A stretch of 64,000 nucleotides of DNA from Marinosulfonomonas sp. (GTDB lineage: Bacteria > Pseudomonadota > Alphaproteobacteria > Rhodobacterales > Rhodobacteraceae), in NCBI GenBank assembly GCA_026984915.1, contig JALSRG010000056.1, positions 104,807-168,806 of the forward strand, given 5' to 3'. The notes under the pieces are model-generated. The model was not told where the DNA came from. It was given only the letters and a program-made list of their open reading frames with translations, and searched no databases. Every line of letters starts with the position of its first letter. Positions within the stretch are counted from its first letter, which is position 1. Positions 47,356 through 56,885 of this stretch are shown here, piece by piece. The translations under genes and the position numbers were made by a program.

Positions 47356-49017
47356 ATGCCCGAACTTGCCGTTCTTCCTGATTTGCTGAGCCTGACCGGC
47401 ACGGCCCTGACGCCGGTCGCAGAACTGCTGGAAACCGCGAAAACCGACCTGCATGCGCGGCTGAGCGACAATGACACCGCCAGTGGCCAGGTCCCGGCCG
47501 CCAAGATCGAGCAACACCAGCATGCGGCACACAGCCTGGCATGGCTGGCCACCTATGTTACCGCGCTGACACAGATGCACGACTGGGGCAAAGGCCTGCA
47601 ATCGGAAGGGCGGTTTGGCGAGATGGAACAGCTCCTGCTGCAAATCGCCTTTGGTGAGTATCTGCACCAGATCTGGGGCGGCATCCCGATGAGCCAGGGT
47701 GAAACCGCCCGGCTGACGGATTTGGGCCAGCAGGCGGCACCGGCGCGAAACGACGCCATCCAAACCCTGATGAACAGTGGCAACAGCCCAGAGGCGCGGG
47801 CGCGTCTGGTTGTGCTGATGCAGGATAACGCAGGCCATGCCACCTTTGGCGCGACCGGGCTGGAGGATGAGCTGGAAATGATCCGCGATCAGTTCCGCCG
47901 TTTCGCCGATGACCGCGTGGTGCCCAACGCCCACGAATGGCACCTTCGTGATGAACTGATCCCGATGGGTATCATCACCGACATGGCGGAAATGGGGGTT
48001 TTTGGCCTGACCATCCCCGAGGAATACGGCGGCTTTGGCCTGTCAAAGGCCAGCATGTGCGTGGTCAGCGAGGAACTGTCGCGCGGCTATATCGGTGTCG
48101 GCTCGCTCGGCACCCGCTCGGAAATTGCCGCCGAACTGATCCTTGGCGGCGGCACCGAGGCGCAGAAACAGAAATGGCTGCCCAAAATCGCCAGTGCGGA
48201 AATCCTGCCGACGGCTGTTTTTACCGAGCCGAACACAGGCTCGGATCTGGGCAGTCTGCGCACCCGTGCCCGGCAAGAGGGCGATGACTATGTGATCACC
48301 GGCAACAAGACCTGGATCACCCATGCTGCCCGCGCCGGGGTAATGACCCTGCTGGCACGCACCGATCCCGACAGCGATGACTACAAGGGCCTGTCGATGT
48401 TTCTGGCCGAAAAGACACCCGGCGATGATGCAGATCCGTTTCCCGACTCCGGTATCACCGGCGGTGAAATCGAGGTGCTGGGCTATCGCGGCATGAAGGA
48501 ATACGAACTGGCGTTTGACGGCTTTCGCGTACCGGCCGAAAACCTGCTGGGCGCGGCCGAGGGTCAGGGGTTCAAACAGCTTATGCAGACCTTTGAAAGC
48601 GCGCGCATTCAAACCGCCGCACGCGCCATCGGGGTGGCACAATCGGCGCTTGAGGTCGGCATGCAATACGCGGTTGAGCGCAAACAGTTCGGCAAACCCC
48701 TGATCGCCTTTGCGCGGGTCTCTGACAAACTGGCAATGATGGCGGTCGAAATCATGATTGCGCGGCAGCTTTCCTATTTCGCGGCGCGCGAAAAGGACGC
48801 CGGCATTCGCTGTGATCTTGAGGCGGGCATGGCCAAGCTGCTGGGCGCACGTGTCGCCTGGGCGGCGGCGGACAACGCACTGCAAATTCACGGCGGCAAC
48901 GGCTTCGCGCTGGAATACCAGATCAGCCGCATTCTGTGTGACGCCCGCATTCTGAACATCTTTGAGGGTGCGGCCGAAATTCAGGCCACAGTCATTGCCC
49001 GGCGGTTGCTGGGCTGA
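47356..49017 (+). CDS. mcd: Acyl-CoA dehydrogenase, probable (2S)-methylsuccinyl-CoA dehydrogenase
   Basis: 553 residues, far longer than ordinary acyl-CoA dehydrogenases (about 380). The extra N-terminal domain (about 1-165, including GRFGEMEQLLLQIAFGEYLH and GGIPMSQGE) is characteristic of Mcd of the ethylmalonyl-CoA pathway. The core shows FTEPNTGSDLGSLRTRA, AVERKQFGKPL and LQIHGGNGFALEYQISRI. FAD-dependent; electrons go to ETF (genes at 36129-37813). The ribosome site is weak. Identification rests on domain layout and remembered motifs; another long acyl-CoA dehydrogenase subfamily is the alternative. Confidence 0.85.
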   Translation: MPELAVLPDLLSLTGTALTPVAELLETAKTDLHARLSDNDTASGQVPAAKIEQHQHAAHSLAWLATYVTALTQMHDWGKGLQSEGRFGEMEQLLLQIAFGEYLHQIWGGIPMSQGETARLTDLGQQAAPARNDAIQTLMNSGNSPEARARLVVLMQDNAGHATFGATGLEDELEMIRDQFRRFADDRVVPNAHEWHLRDELIPMGIITDMAEMGVFGLTIPEEYGGFGLSKASMCVVSEELSRGYIGVGSLGTRSEIAAELILGGGTEAQKQKWLPKIASAEILPTAVFTEPNTGSDLGSLRTRARQEGDDYVITGNKTWITHAARAGVMTLLARTDPDSDDYKGLSMFLAEKTPGDDADPFPDSGITGGEIEVLGYRGMKEYELAFDGFRVPAENLLGAAEGQGFKQLMQTFESARIQTAARAIGVAQSALEVGMQYAVERKQFGKPLIAFARVSDKLAMMAVEIMIARQLSYFAAREKDAGIRCDLEAGMAKLLGARVAWAAADNALQIHGGNGFALEYQISRILCDARILNIFEGAAEIQATVIARRLLG

Positions 49018-49081
49018 ACAGGGCTGTTGAACATTCCCGAACATGGGTCTAGATGTCGGGAAACTGATAATGAGGCACCCA

Positions 49082-49555
49082 ATGAAATCCTGTAAACTCT
49101 GCTGGACGATCAGTCTGGTTCTGTTGGCCGCGGTTCTGGGCATGGCCTATATGTTTCTGTTACGCGGCAATGTCGTTGCCTCTGACGACGGGCGCACCGC
49201 CATCGTGGTTTCATCCGGCGAGCGGGATCTGATCCTCACCGAGATGCGCGGGTTTCTTGAGGCTGTTCAGGCCATTACCAGCGCCATCGCCGAAGAAGAC
49301 ATGCCCGCCGCCGCCGAGGCTGCGCGCTCGGCCGGGAAAGCCAGCGTTGGCGAGGTGCCCACCAGCCTGATCGGAAAACTGCCGCTGGAGTTCAAGACGC
49401 TCGGCTTTGAAACCCATGGCCTGTTTGATGATCTGGCAAAGACCGCCGAGACCGGCGATGGCAAGGCCGTGGCCGCCGGGCTGGGGGATCTCATGCTCAA
49501 TTGCACCAGTTGCCACGCGGGTTACAGGCTGCTGGCCGAACCTGACGCCAACTGA
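49082..49555 (+). CDS. Membrane-anchored small c-type cytochrome, c'/c556-like
   Basis: 157 residues. The N-terminal hydrophobic helix (about 8-27) should anchor the protein facing the periplasm. The single heme site CTSCH (141-145) lies near the C-terminus in LMLNCTSCHAGYRLL, the layout of the four-helix cytochrome c'/c556 family. A cysteine pair CKLC (4-7) precedes the helix. The ATG at 49082 follows GAGG at 6 bases. The gene starts 64 bases after mcd on the same strand. Redox partner unknown. Confidence 0.84.
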   Translation: MKSCKLCWTISLVLLAAVLGMAYMFLLRGNVVASDDGRTAIVVSSGERDLILTEMRGFLEAVQAITSAIAEEDMPAAAEAARSAGKASVGEVPTSLIGKLPLEFKTLGFETHGLFDDLAKTAETGDGKAVAAGLGDLMLNCTSCHAGYRLLAEPDAN

Positions 49556-49556
49556 C

Positions 49557-50258
49557 TTACGCCAGCCAGCCCGACAACAGGCGGTTCACCTGATCGGGCT
49601 GCTCCATTGTCGACATATGGCCGCAATCCGCCAGAACATGCAGCACGGCGCCGGGGATCAGCCCGGCCATTTCGCGTGCCTGATCCGGCGGCGTCAGTTG
49701 ATCCTGTTCGCCAACCACAACAATCGTCGGGCAGGAAATCCGGCTCAGCATCGGCCGCGAATCCGGCCGCCCCATGATCGCATGCGTTTGCCGAATCCAG
49801 TCCTGCGGCCCGATATCCTGCGCCATTTTCAGGATGCGGTTTTTCAACCCCTGGTCACTGTGGCGCGAGGGCGCAATGCTCAGATCCATCGTCGTTCTTG
49901 TCATCAGGTCCAGTTTGCCCTGCCGCACCAGCGCAAGTGCGTCTTGCCGAAGCATGTATTTCTCGGCCGTGTCAGCACGCGCATTGGTATCCAGCAACGC
50001 CAGCCGCAGCACACGTTCCGGCGCCTGGCGGATGATCTCGAAGGCCAGATAGCCCCCCATCGACAACCCCGCCAGGGCAAATTCCCCTGGCGCATCCTTC
50101 AGAATGGCGCCGGCCAGATCCTCGATCGTGGCAAACCCGGTAGGATCAGCCACAGAAATTTGGAAATCAGCCCCCAGCGTGGCCAGTTGATCGGCAAACA
50201 GATCTGCGGTGCAGGCCAGCCCCGGCAGCAACAGCAACGGGAAATTATTTTGGCTCAT
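49557..50258 (-). CDS. Alpha/beta hydrolase
   Basis: 233 residues. The nucleophile elbow GLSMGG (64-69) contains Ser66, the oxyanion region is LLLPGLACTADLF near the start, and the catalytic histidine is in ADCGHMSTMEQPDQVNRLL. The acid is probably in VVVGEQDQLTPPDQAREMA. The ATG at 50258 follows AAGGA at 6 bases. Substrate unknown; pimeloyl-ester- or enol-lactonase-like enzymes share this pattern. The gene converges on the cytochrome gene with only one base between stops. Confidence 0.9.
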   Translation of the reverse strand: MSQNNFPLLLLPGLACTADLFADQLATLGADFQISVADPTGFATIEDLAGAILKDAPGEFALAGLSMGGYLAFEIIRQAPERVLRLALLDTNARADTAEKYMLRQDALALVRQGKLDLMTRTTMDLSIAPSRHSDQGLKNRILKMAQDIGPQDWIRQTHAIMGRPDSRPMLSRISCPTIVVVGEQDQLTPPDQAREMAGLIPGAVLHVLADCGHMSTMEQPDQVNRLLSGWLA

Positions 50259-50294
50259 CTTGGTTTCCTTCCGGTTCTGTGACAGGGTTGCAGG

Positions 50295-50687
50295 ATGTTG
50301 CGATTGTCCTTTCTTATCCTTGCCCTGTTGCCGGCCTGCCAACAAGATCAAACCGTTTCGGGTTTTGCCGCCCCCGGTCAGACCTGGGTTCTGCAGGAAC
50401 TGGATGGTGCCCCGTTTGCCGCCCGCGCCACGCTGGTGTTTCCCGAAGCGGGCAAGATTGCCGGTCAGGCCCCCTGCAACCGCTATTCCGGCACACAAAA
50501 AGCCCCCTATCCATGGTTTGAGACGGGGCCGATCGTGGCAACCGAAATGGCCTGCCCGGATCTGGACAAAGAGGTGCGGTTCTTTCAGGCGCTCGAAAAC
50601 ATGTCTCTGGTCGAAGTCTCGGGCAACACTCTGATCCTGTCCAACGACAAGGGTGATCAGATGGTATTTGCCGCCGATCCGGGTTGA
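50295..50687 (+). CDS. META-domain lipoprotein (HslJ-like)
   Basis: 130 residues. The lipobox LLPAC places the lipid-carrying cysteine at position 15. The META domain follows: [12 protein letters not shown], the signature [10 protein letters not shown], then [20 protein letters not shown]. The family includes heat-inducible HslJ of enterics, whose exact role is unclear. The ribosome site is weak (GCAGG directly before the ATG). It overlaps the convergent recO gene by 31 bases. Confidence 0.86.
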   Translation: MLRLSFLILALLPACQQDQTVSGFAAPGQTWVLQELDGAPFAARATLVFPEAGKIAGQAPCNRYSGTQKAPYPWFETGPIVATEMACPDLDKEVRFFQALENMSLVEVSGNTLILSNDKGDQMVFAADPG

Positions 50688-51403
50688 CGGGCCAGCGCAT
50701 CCAGCAACCGGCGGCGCGCCTGTGGCAAAGGTTTGTTGCCCATTGAAACCGCCATGCGGTGCTCCAGGAAATATCCGGTGGTGCGCAAGCTGTCACACAG
50801 ATCCTGCGGGCTGGTCGGCCCTTCCCCCAAAAGGCAGGGCGGCAGTGGCAACAGCCGGCTTGCCCATTCACCGGCCCCTTTGGCAGAAACCGCCCTGCCG
50901 GACTGCGGCGAGACATAAACCAGCCCGTCGCGCGCACCTGTGACGGCACAACATGTCAGATCCAGACCAAAGCCCAACTCACGCAGCAGTGCCATTTCCC
51001 AGGCCAGATAGGTATTACCCCAGTCCGACGCCTCGCCCAACAGATCGAGCAGCGCAATAGTGGTGCGGTACAGTTCCGGATGCGGTTCCCGTTCCGCAAG
51101 CGAAAACCCCAACAGGCCACATACGGCATTCAGCCCCGCCAGCGCCATGCGGTCGCCCATCACGGCCGCGGCCCGGCTTTGCACGGGTTCCACCGCGTAG
51201 CTGCCCAGATGCTCCTCAAGCCGGGCGCGCCAGGTGACATCCAGTTGCGCACCGGGTTGCAAAACGGGTGTCATCTTGCGTGATGATGCGCCGCGCACAA
51301 CACCCGCGTGCCGCCCGTGTTCGGCGGTAAACACTTCGATGATTGCCGAATTTTCGCCGTGCTTGCGCACCGACAACAAAACACCCTGGTCACGCCATTC
51401 CAT
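50657..51403 (-). CDS. recO: DNA repair protein RecO
   Basis: Loads RecA onto SSB-coated single-stranded DNA with RecR in gap repair. It has 248 residues. The N-terminal OB-fold starts [20 protein letters not shown] and contains [20 protein letters not shown]. In the C-terminal zinc-region the cysteines are largely absent (only CCAV and PPCLLG remain), as in several alphaproteobacteria. It usually follows era; here an AraC/GST pair sits between them. Confidence 0.93.
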   Translation of the reverse strand: MEWRDQGVLLSVRKHGENSAIIEVFTAEHGRHAGVVRGASSRKMTPVLQPGAQLDVTWRARLEEHLGSYAVEPVQSRAAAVMGDRMALAGLNAVCGLLGFSLAEREPHPELYRTTIALLDLLGEASDWGNTYLAWEMALLRELGFGLDLTCCAVTGARDGLVYVSPQSGRAVSAKGAGEWASRLLPLPPCLLGEGPTSPQDLCDSLRTTGYFLEHRMAVSMGNKPLPQARRRLLDALARQPGSAANTI

Positions 51404-51414
51404 TCACATCACCC

Positions 51415-52326
51415 TCAACTTGCCAACTGTCTCAGTTCAACCGGCGGAAACCCATAATGCCGTTTGAAGGCCCGTGAAAATGCCGCCGCGCTGTTATATC
51501 CGGACGAGAAGGCGATGGATTCAATCGTCTCGCTGCCATCGCGAATGCTTTTTGCGGCAACACATAACCGCCAATGGTTCAGGTAGGCTATGGGCGTTTC
51601 GCCAACCAGGGCCGCGAACTGGCGGGCAAAGGTTGCCCGGCTTTGACCGGCGATGCGCGCCAGGGCCTCCAGCGTCCAGGCTCGCGCCGGGTCTGCATGT
51701 ATCGCCGACAACGCCGCCGCAATCGCCTTGTTTCGCGTCGCGGCAAACCAGCTTGCCGAAATCTCCGGCTCGGCCTCAAGCCAGCTGCGCAGAATGAAAA
51801 CCAGCAAACTGTCCACCAGCCGCGGAATGACCAGATCACTGCCGTCCCCCGTCCCGTCGACCTCGGCCTTCATCAACTGCACCAGAAGTTGCAGTTGCGG
51901 GTTGCGCTCAGCATCGGCGGCGCGCAGATGAATGAGGCTGGGCAACTGGCTGAACAGCGGATGTGTCGTCGGCAGCCTGAACCGGTATTTCGCGCAGAGC
52001 AGTTGCGCAACCGCACGCCCCGCCACATCGCAATCGTCAGTGACGCAGCATTTGGACAGCGTGTTTTCCCAGCTCGTCAGCCTTGTATCAGGTGAATCCG
52101 AGAGCGAATGCGGTTTGTGATGGGCAATAAGCACGATGTCGCCTTCCTCCAGCAAAACCGGTTTCCGGCCCTCCAGCCCCAGCCAGCACTGCCCGCGCTG
52201 AACCGCATGCACAGCTATCTTGGTGTTTTCATCAACAGCAATGCCCCAGGGGGCGACAAATTTGGCGCGCGACATGATGGTATTACCCATCTGCGTTACC
52301 CGCAGAACGTCTGACACGATATCCAT
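51415..52326 (-). CDS. AraC-family transcriptional regulator
   Basis: 303 residues. An N-terminal cupin-type sensing domain (about 20-200, with GDIVLIAHHKPHSLSD) is followed by an AraC DNA-binding domain: ALARIAGQSRATFARQFAAL and SIAFSSGYNSAAAFSRAFKR. A cysteine pair (KCCVTDDC, about 93-100) recalls the RclR-like redox-sensing subgroup. It is divergent from the GST gene at 52455, its likely target. Confidence 0.92.
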   Translation of the reverse strand: MDIVSDVLRVTQMGNTIMSRAKFVAPWGIAVDENTKIAVHAVQRGQCWLGLEGRKPVLLEEGDIVLIAHHKPHSLSDSPDTRLTSWENTLSKCCVTDDCDVAGRAVAQLLCAKYRFRLPTTHPLFSQLPSLIHLRAADAERNPQLQLLVQLMKAEVDGTGDGSDLVIPRLVDSLLVFILRSWLEAEPEISASWFAATRNKAIAAALSAIHADPARAWTLEALARIAGQSRATFARQFAALVGETPIAYLNHWRLCVAAKSIRDGSETIESIAFSSGYNSAAAFSRAFKRHYGFPPVELRQLAS

Positions 52327-52454
52327 TCACGGCTCCTCTCACGGCGACCCTACCCGAATTTGAGACTTAGGATCAAGGAAACTCGATGGCAGATCATTCA
52401 AAATCTCACGCGCCGAGGTATTTTGGCTGTCCAACCAATCAAACGGAGAGCCCA

Positions 52455-53093
52455 ATGATTACCCTATACACACATGGCACCCCAAACGGCGTCAAGATCG
52501 CCATTGCGCTGGAGGAAATGCACATGGATTACAAGGTAAAGCTGGTGGATATTTTTGCTGGCGAAACCCTGACACCCGAATTCAAGGCGCTGAACCCGGC
52601 CGGGAAAATCCCGGTGATCCAGGATAGCGAGACCGGGGCAACCGTCTATGAATCCAATGCGATCCTGCTCTATCTCGCCAACAAATCCGGCAAGCTGCTG
52701 CCGCCTGAGGGAACGCCGCAACACGATCTGGATCAGTTGTTGTATCTGCAAGCATCCCTACAGGGGCCAATGTTCGGGCAACGGGCGCATTTTGCCATGT
52801 TCGGTCCGGAGCATGTCCCCTACGCAATCCGCAGATACGAGGAACAAGGCGCCATCATCGACGATCTCATGAATGGTCTGCTCGCGGGGCGTGATTATCT
52901 GATGGGGGATGCGCTCACCATCGCCGACGTCAGCTTTTACGGCTGGTACGCCTTTGCCCGGCGGTCCGATTATGTTTCTGCCGATCACAAAAACCTTGTC
53001 GCCTGGTGTGACCGGATGGCGGCGCGGGACGGGGTGATCAAAGGTATGGCCGCAACCCCGACCAATCCGCTGCCTGACCGGCGTGCGGCATAA
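52455..53093 (+). CDS. Glutathione S-transferase family protein
   Basis: 212 residues. The N-terminal thioredoxin-like domain (ITLYTHGTPNGVKIAIALEE) has the cis-proline block LNPAGKIPVIQDSETG and the ES(N)A glutathione contact YESNAILLYLA. The C-terminal helical domain follows. The pattern is closest to the YghU/YfcG disulfide-reductase branch. The ATG at 52455 follows GGAG at 7 bases. Divergent from the AraC gene (129-base spacer); it may be redox- or electrophile-induced. Confidence 0.93.
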   Translation: MITLYTHGTPNGVKIAIALEEMHMDYKVKLVDIFAGETLTPEFKALNPAGKIPVIQDSETGATVYESNAILLYLANKSGKLLPPEGTPQHDLDQLLYLQASLQGPMFGQRAHFAMFGPEHVPYAIRRYEEQGAIIDDLMNGLLAGRDYLMGDALTIADVSFYGWYAFARRSDYVSADHKNLVAWCDRMAARDGVIKGMAATPTNPLPDRRAA

Positions 53094-53099
53094 TCCCGG

Positions 53100-53429
53100 T
53101 CAGTTCAGCCCCGGATCATCCAGCAGATGCCGGCCCTCTTTGTCCTCGACCTCGATCACCCACAGATCGGGGTCGAACGATTTCTGCTTGCCGATTGCAC
53201 GGTCAACGTCTGGCTCCGCCCCCCCTTCCAGCAGGATCCAGCGGCGTTCCCCCGATGTCAGATCAAAAGAGCGCTGAAAAACCTGCGCCTGCCCGTCCAG
53301 CGTGTTCAGCTTGACCAGAACCGCCCCGGCCGTGGCATCCCCGCGCGATGTGACAAACGCCGGAATATCCACCAGACGCAACCGGGTCAGATAGGCCCTG
53401 ACCCAGAAATCCGTGGTCAGCCGGGTCAT
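53100..53429 (-). CDS. DUF1491 family protein
   Basis: 109 residues. It starts [20 protein letters not shown] and contains FVTSRGDATAGAVLVKLNTL and SGERRWILLEGGAEPDVDRA, typical of DUF1491. The family is small, cytosolic and conserved in alphaproteobacteria next to era/recO. Its ATG overlaps the era stop by four bases, so it is translated with era. Function unknown. Confidence 0.92.
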   Translation of the reverse strand: MTRLTTDFWVRAYLTRLRLVDIPAFVTSRGDATAGAVLVKLNTLDGQAQVFQRSFDLTSGERRWILLEGGAEPDVDRAIGKQKSFDPDLWVIEVEDKEGRHLLDDPGLN

Positions 53430-54337
53430 GTATCGCCGTCTTTGAAATTCAACCCCATCTCGGAATAGCGCTCGGCCTCGTTCAGCCAGTTCGGCCGCAC
53501 CTTGACCTGCAAAAACAGATGCACCCTGCGGTCCAGAAATTCCTCAAGCTCTTGTCGCGCGGCCTTGCCGATTGCCTTGATGGTCTCGCCCTTGTTGCCC
53601 AGCACAATCCCCTTGTGGCCATCACGTGCCACATAGATCAGCTGGTCAATCCTGACCGACCCGTCTTTGCGGTCTTCCCAGTTTTCGGTTTCCACCGTCA
53701 GTTGATAGGGCAGTTCCTGATGCAGGCGCAGGGTCAGTTTCTCGCGCGTCATTTCCGCCGCGATCATCCGCAGCGGCAAATCGGCGATCTGGTCTTCGGG
53801 GTATAGCCAGGGCCCCTCGGGCAGGTTGTCCGCCAGCCAATGGCGCAGGCGGTCCACCCCATGGCCCTTTTCCGCTGAAATCATGAAGGTTTCGACAAAG
53901 CCAAAGCGGGCATTCATATCCTTTGACAGTTGCAGCAGGGTTTCCGGCTTTACCCGGTCGATCTTGTTGATCGCCAGGGCAACAGGGCGGTCCCCGGCGC
54001 GCTCGTTCAGCGCCTGAAGGATGGTTTCAACCCCTTCGGTAATGCCGCGATGCGCCTCGATCAGCAGCACCACGATGTCGGCGTCGGCAGCACCGGACCA
54101 GGCCGCGGCCACCATGGCACGATCCAGCCGGCGGCGCGGGGAAAACAGGCCCGGTGTGTCGACAAAAACAATCTGGGCGGCGCCCTCGATCGCCACGCCG
54201 CGAATACGGGTGCGGGTGGTTTGCACCTTGTGGGTGACAATCGAAACCTTGGCCCCGACCATCCGGTTCAGCAGGGTGGATTTGCCGGCGTTGGGTTCGC
54301 CAATCAGGGCCACAAATCCGGCGCGTGTATCAGTCAT
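53426..54337 (-). CDS. era: GTPase Era
   Basis: Essential GTPase that binds 16S rRNA during 30S maturation. It has 303 residues. The G1 loop GEPNAGKS is at 13-20, DTPGL follows, and NKID marks G4. The C-terminal KH domain contains [20 protein letters not shown]. The ATG at 54337 ([18 protein letters not shown]) overlaps the end of rnc by 8 bases. The rnc-era pairing is nearly universal in proteobacteria. Confidence 0.97.
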   Translation of the reverse strand: MTDTRAGFVALIGEPNAGKSTLLNRMVGAKVSIVTHKVQTTRTRIRGVAIEGAAQIVFVDTPGLFSPRRRLDRAMVAAAWSGAADADIVVLLIEAHRGITEGVETILQALNERAGDRPVALAINKIDRVKPETLLQLSKDMNARFGFVETFMISAEKGHGVDRLRHWLADNLPEGPWLYPEDQIADLPLRMIAAEMTREKLTLRLHQELPYQLTVETENWEDRKDGSVRIDQLIYVARDGHKGIVLGNKGETIKAIGKAARQELEEFLDRRVHLFLQVKVRPNWLNEAERYSEMGLNFKDGDT

Positions 54338-55019
54338 CACTTGTCTCCATGCGGGCCAGCAGGGCCTTGGCCGCCCGTTGTTCTGCCTGCCGCTTGGAAT
54401 GGGCCGTTGCCTGTTCGCACGCGCCATTTTCAAGCCGCGCCTCGATGGTGAATTCCGGGGCGTGGTCCGGGCCTTCGCGATTTACTTCCACGTATTTCGG
54501 CGGATTTTCCCCGCGTGCCTGCGCCCATTCCTGCAATGCGGTCTTGGCGTCGCGCGCGTCATCATCCACCTTGTGAATGCGATCCGCCCACAGGGACAGA
54601 ACCATCTTGCGCGCCGCGTCAAACCCGCCATCCAGATAGACCGCCGCTATCACCGCCTCCATCGCGTCCGCCAGCAGCGCCTGCTTGCGCCTGCCGCCCG
54701 AGAGCATTTCCGAGCGGCCAAGCTTCAGGACCGAGCCGATATCAATCTGCCGCGCCACGTCGGCACAGGTTTCCTTGCGCACCAGCGCATTGAACCGCGG
54801 CGCCATCTGGCCTTCGGTTGCCGACCTGTCCGCCTGAAAGACAGCCTCGGCCATCACCAGCCCCAGAACCCGGTCGCCCAGAAACTCCAGCCGCTGGTTA
54901 TCGCCCCGTGTGGCCGAGGACATCGACGAATGCGTTACGGCCCGAACCAACAGCTCGGGCCGGTTGAACACATGGCCGATACGGCGCGAAAAGGCCGCCA
55001 GTTCAGAGGAAAGCTTCAA
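54330..55019 (-). CDS. rnc: Ribonuclease III
   Basis: Double-strand-specific RNase for rRNA and mRNA processing. It has 229 residues. The signature is [20 protein letters not shown]; the C-terminal double-stranded RNA-binding domain includes [20 protein letters not shown] and [14 protein letters not shown]. The start is TTG, overlapping the lepB stop as TTGA, which points to translational coupling. A candidate target is the hairpin between rplL and rpoB. Confidence 0.95.
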   Translation of the reverse strand: MKLSSELAAFSRRIGHVFNRPELLVRAVTHSSMSSATRGDNQRLEFLGDRVLGLVMAEAVFQADRSATEGQMAPRFNALVRKETCADVARQIDIGSVLKLGRSEMLSGGRRKQALLADAMEAVIAAVYLDGGFDAARKMVLSLWADRIHKVDDDARDAKTALQEWAQARGENPPKYVEVNREGPDHAPEFTIEARLENGACEQATAHSKRQAEQRAAKALLARMETSDD

Positions 55020-55798
55020 TTGACCGCCTTGAAGAAACGGCCCTTGCGCCAGGTCCAGAAATAGAACAGCGAGCGCCCGGCGGAAGAGAAGATGACCCGG
55101 TCCGCCCGGCCGATAATGTTTTCTGCCGGCACAAAGCCAACACCGCCAATGCGTTGCGAAAACCGGCTGTCCATGGAATTGTCGCGATTGTCACCCATAA
55201 AGAAATAGTGGCCTTGCGGCACCGTGAACACCTTGGTGTTGTCAGCAGACTGATTGCCGATATCCAGCACGTCGTGCCTTACCCCTTCGGGCAGGGTTTC
55301 AATGTATCTTTTCTTGATACAGACACCGTCGATTCCCGGCTGATTGGTGCAGCGGGGGAACGAGCCTTCGGGGCCCTGACGTTTGTAGGGTTCTTCGAAC
55401 ACACCGGCCGGCTCCTGTTTCGCGGCAGTGCCGTTGATGTAGAGGATGCCGTCCTTGACCTGTATCTTGTCACCGGGCAGGCCGACCAGGCGTTTGATGA
55501 AATCGCTGCCGTTGACCGGGTGGCGGAACACCACCACATCGCCGCGTTTGGGCTCGCTTGCCAGGATGCGGCCGGAAAACGGGCACATGGAAAACGGGCA
55601 GGAATAACGCGAATAGCCATAGGCCATCTTGTTGACAAACAGAAAATCACCGACCAGCAGCGTATCTTTCATCGAGCCTGAAGGGATCCAGAAAGGCTGA
55701 AAGAACAGGGTTCGGAAAACACCGGCAATCAGCAATGCCCACACGACAGTCTTGACGGTCTCCATCAGACCATCGCTTTTCTTTTCCGCTTTTTCCAT
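55016..55798 (-). CDS. lepB: Signal peptidase I
   Basis: Membrane serine protease that cleaves Sec and Tat signal peptides. It has 260 residues. The N-terminal helix (12-36) is followed by catalytic Ser42 in [13 protein letters not shown] and Lys102 in [11 protein letters not shown]. The later [11 protein letters not shown] motif is intact. Loop insertions between the boxes include two nearby cysteines (CPFSMC), typical of alphaproteobacterial LepB. It processes the small secreted proteins of this window if they follow the ordinary route. Confidence 0.96.
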   Translation of the reverse strand: MEKAEKKSDGLMETVKTVVWALLIAGVFRTLFFQPFWIPSGSMKDTLLVGDFLFVNKMAYGYSRYSCPFSMCPFSGRILASEPKRGDVVVFRHPVNGSDFIKRLVGLPGDKIQVKDGILYINGTAAKQEPAGVFEEPYKRQGPEGSFPRCTNQPGIDGVCIKKRYIETLPEGVRHDVLDIGNQSADNTKVFTVPQGHYFFMGDNRDNSMDSRFSQRIGGVGFVPAENIIGRADRVIFSSAGRSLFYFWTWRKGRFFKAVN

Positions 55799-55857
55799 CA
55801 GGGATTTCCCGCTCGATTTATCATATTATGGCTACATGAGGCCCCGGCGCGCCCGAG

Positions 55858-56283
55858 TCAAGCAGAGGGCAAATCTTGTGATTGCGCCTTGGGATGGGCC
55901 TCGATCACCACAAAGGCCTGCGCCCAGGGATGATCATCGGTCAATGAGACGTGGATCGTTGATATATACCCCTCCGGCGTCATCTCCAGCAGACGCTTCT
56001 CGGCCCAGCCGGTGACCGCCATGACGGGCTGCCCGCTGCGCAGGTTGCTTACCGACATGTCCCGCCAGCTGATGCCCATGCGCAGGCCGGTGCCCAGCGC
56101 CTTGGAACAGGCTTCCTTGGCGGCCCAGCGCTTGGCATAGGTGCCGGCAACATCTTCGCGGCTTTCGGCCTTTTTCTGTTCGGTCTCGGTGAAAACCCGG
56201 TTTTTGAACCGGTCCCCGAAACGCGCCAGCGTAGCCTCTATCCGCTCGATATTGGCCAGATCAGTTCCCACACCCAGGATCAT
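55858..56283 (-). CDS. acpS: Holo-(acyl-carrier-protein) synthase
   Basis: Transfers 4'-phosphopantetheine from CoA to acyl carrier protein. It has 141 residues. The magnesium-binding motifs are [13 protein letters not shown] and [15 protein letters not shown]. The ATG at 56283 (MILGVGTDL) is the family start; the longer frame overlaps the LysE gene. It lies between pdxJ-LysE and lepB, a common alphaproteobacterial order. Confidence 0.96.
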   Translation of the reverse strand: MILGVGTDLANIERIEATLARFGDRFKNRVFTETEQKKAESREDVAGTYAKRWAAKEACSKALGTGLRMGISWRDMSVSNLRSGQPVMAVTGWAEKRLLEMTPEGYISTIHVSLTDDHPWAQAFVVIEAHPKAQSQDLPSA

Positions 56284-56885
56284 GTGCGCCACGTCAGCAA
56301 GCGCACCCCGGCAAGGGTAAACAAAACCGCGAGCGTGCCATCGACCCAACGCTTCACTTTGCGGTATCCGCAGACAACCTGCCGGTTGGAAAACACGATG
56401 GCATAACCCATGTTAATGGTGATTGCGAGCACCGCGCACCCCGCCAGAATAAAGAACGTATGGTGCGCAGGTGCCCCGGCGGGCATGCCCAGAACCACAA
56501 TAGTCGTCCAGCTGAACACCGCTTTCGGGTTGGTCAGATGCAGCGCCAAACCCGCAAGATAGGCGCGGCGCGGGTTTACGGTGCCATCCTGAACCGGTGT
56601 GCCTTGACAGGCTGAACGCCCGGCCTTGAAGGCCAGCCACAGAAAATAGACGCCGCCGGCAATTTTCAATCCCGTCAGCGTCCATGCGGCCTGGCCAAGC
56701 AATGCTGCCGTGCCCAGCGCAGACAAAACGCCCCAGGTGACCGATCCACTCACAACCCCGGCGGCAAAACGCATACCCGCTTCCCGACCATACGCCAGCG
56801 ATGTGCCCATGATCGCCATGGTGGATGGCCCCGGACTGGCCGCCAGAACAGCAAAGGCAAGCCATGCCAGCCAGACATCAGCCAT
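56280..56885 (-). CDS. LysE/RhtB-family exporter
   Basis: 201 residues with about six hydrophobic helices. The N-terminal signature [20 protein letters not shown] and the conserved [13 protein letters not shown] place it in the LysE amino-acid exporter family; substrate unknown. The ATG at 56885 gives [11 protein letters not shown]. It overlaps the pdxJ stop by 8 bases and acpS by four, so it is part of the pdxJ-acpS-lepB-rnc-era transcript, an unusual place for an exporter. Confidence 0.9.
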   Translation of the reverse strand: MADVWLAWLAFAVLAASPGPSTMAIMGTSLAYGREAGMRFAAGVVSGSVTWGVLSALGTAALLGQAAWTLTGLKIAGGVYFLWLAFKAGRSACQGTPVQDGTVNPRRAYLAGLALHLTNPKAVFSWTTIVVLGMPAGAPAHHTFFILAGCAVLAITINMGYAIVFSNRQVVCGYRKVKRWVDGTLAVLFTLAGVRLLTWRT

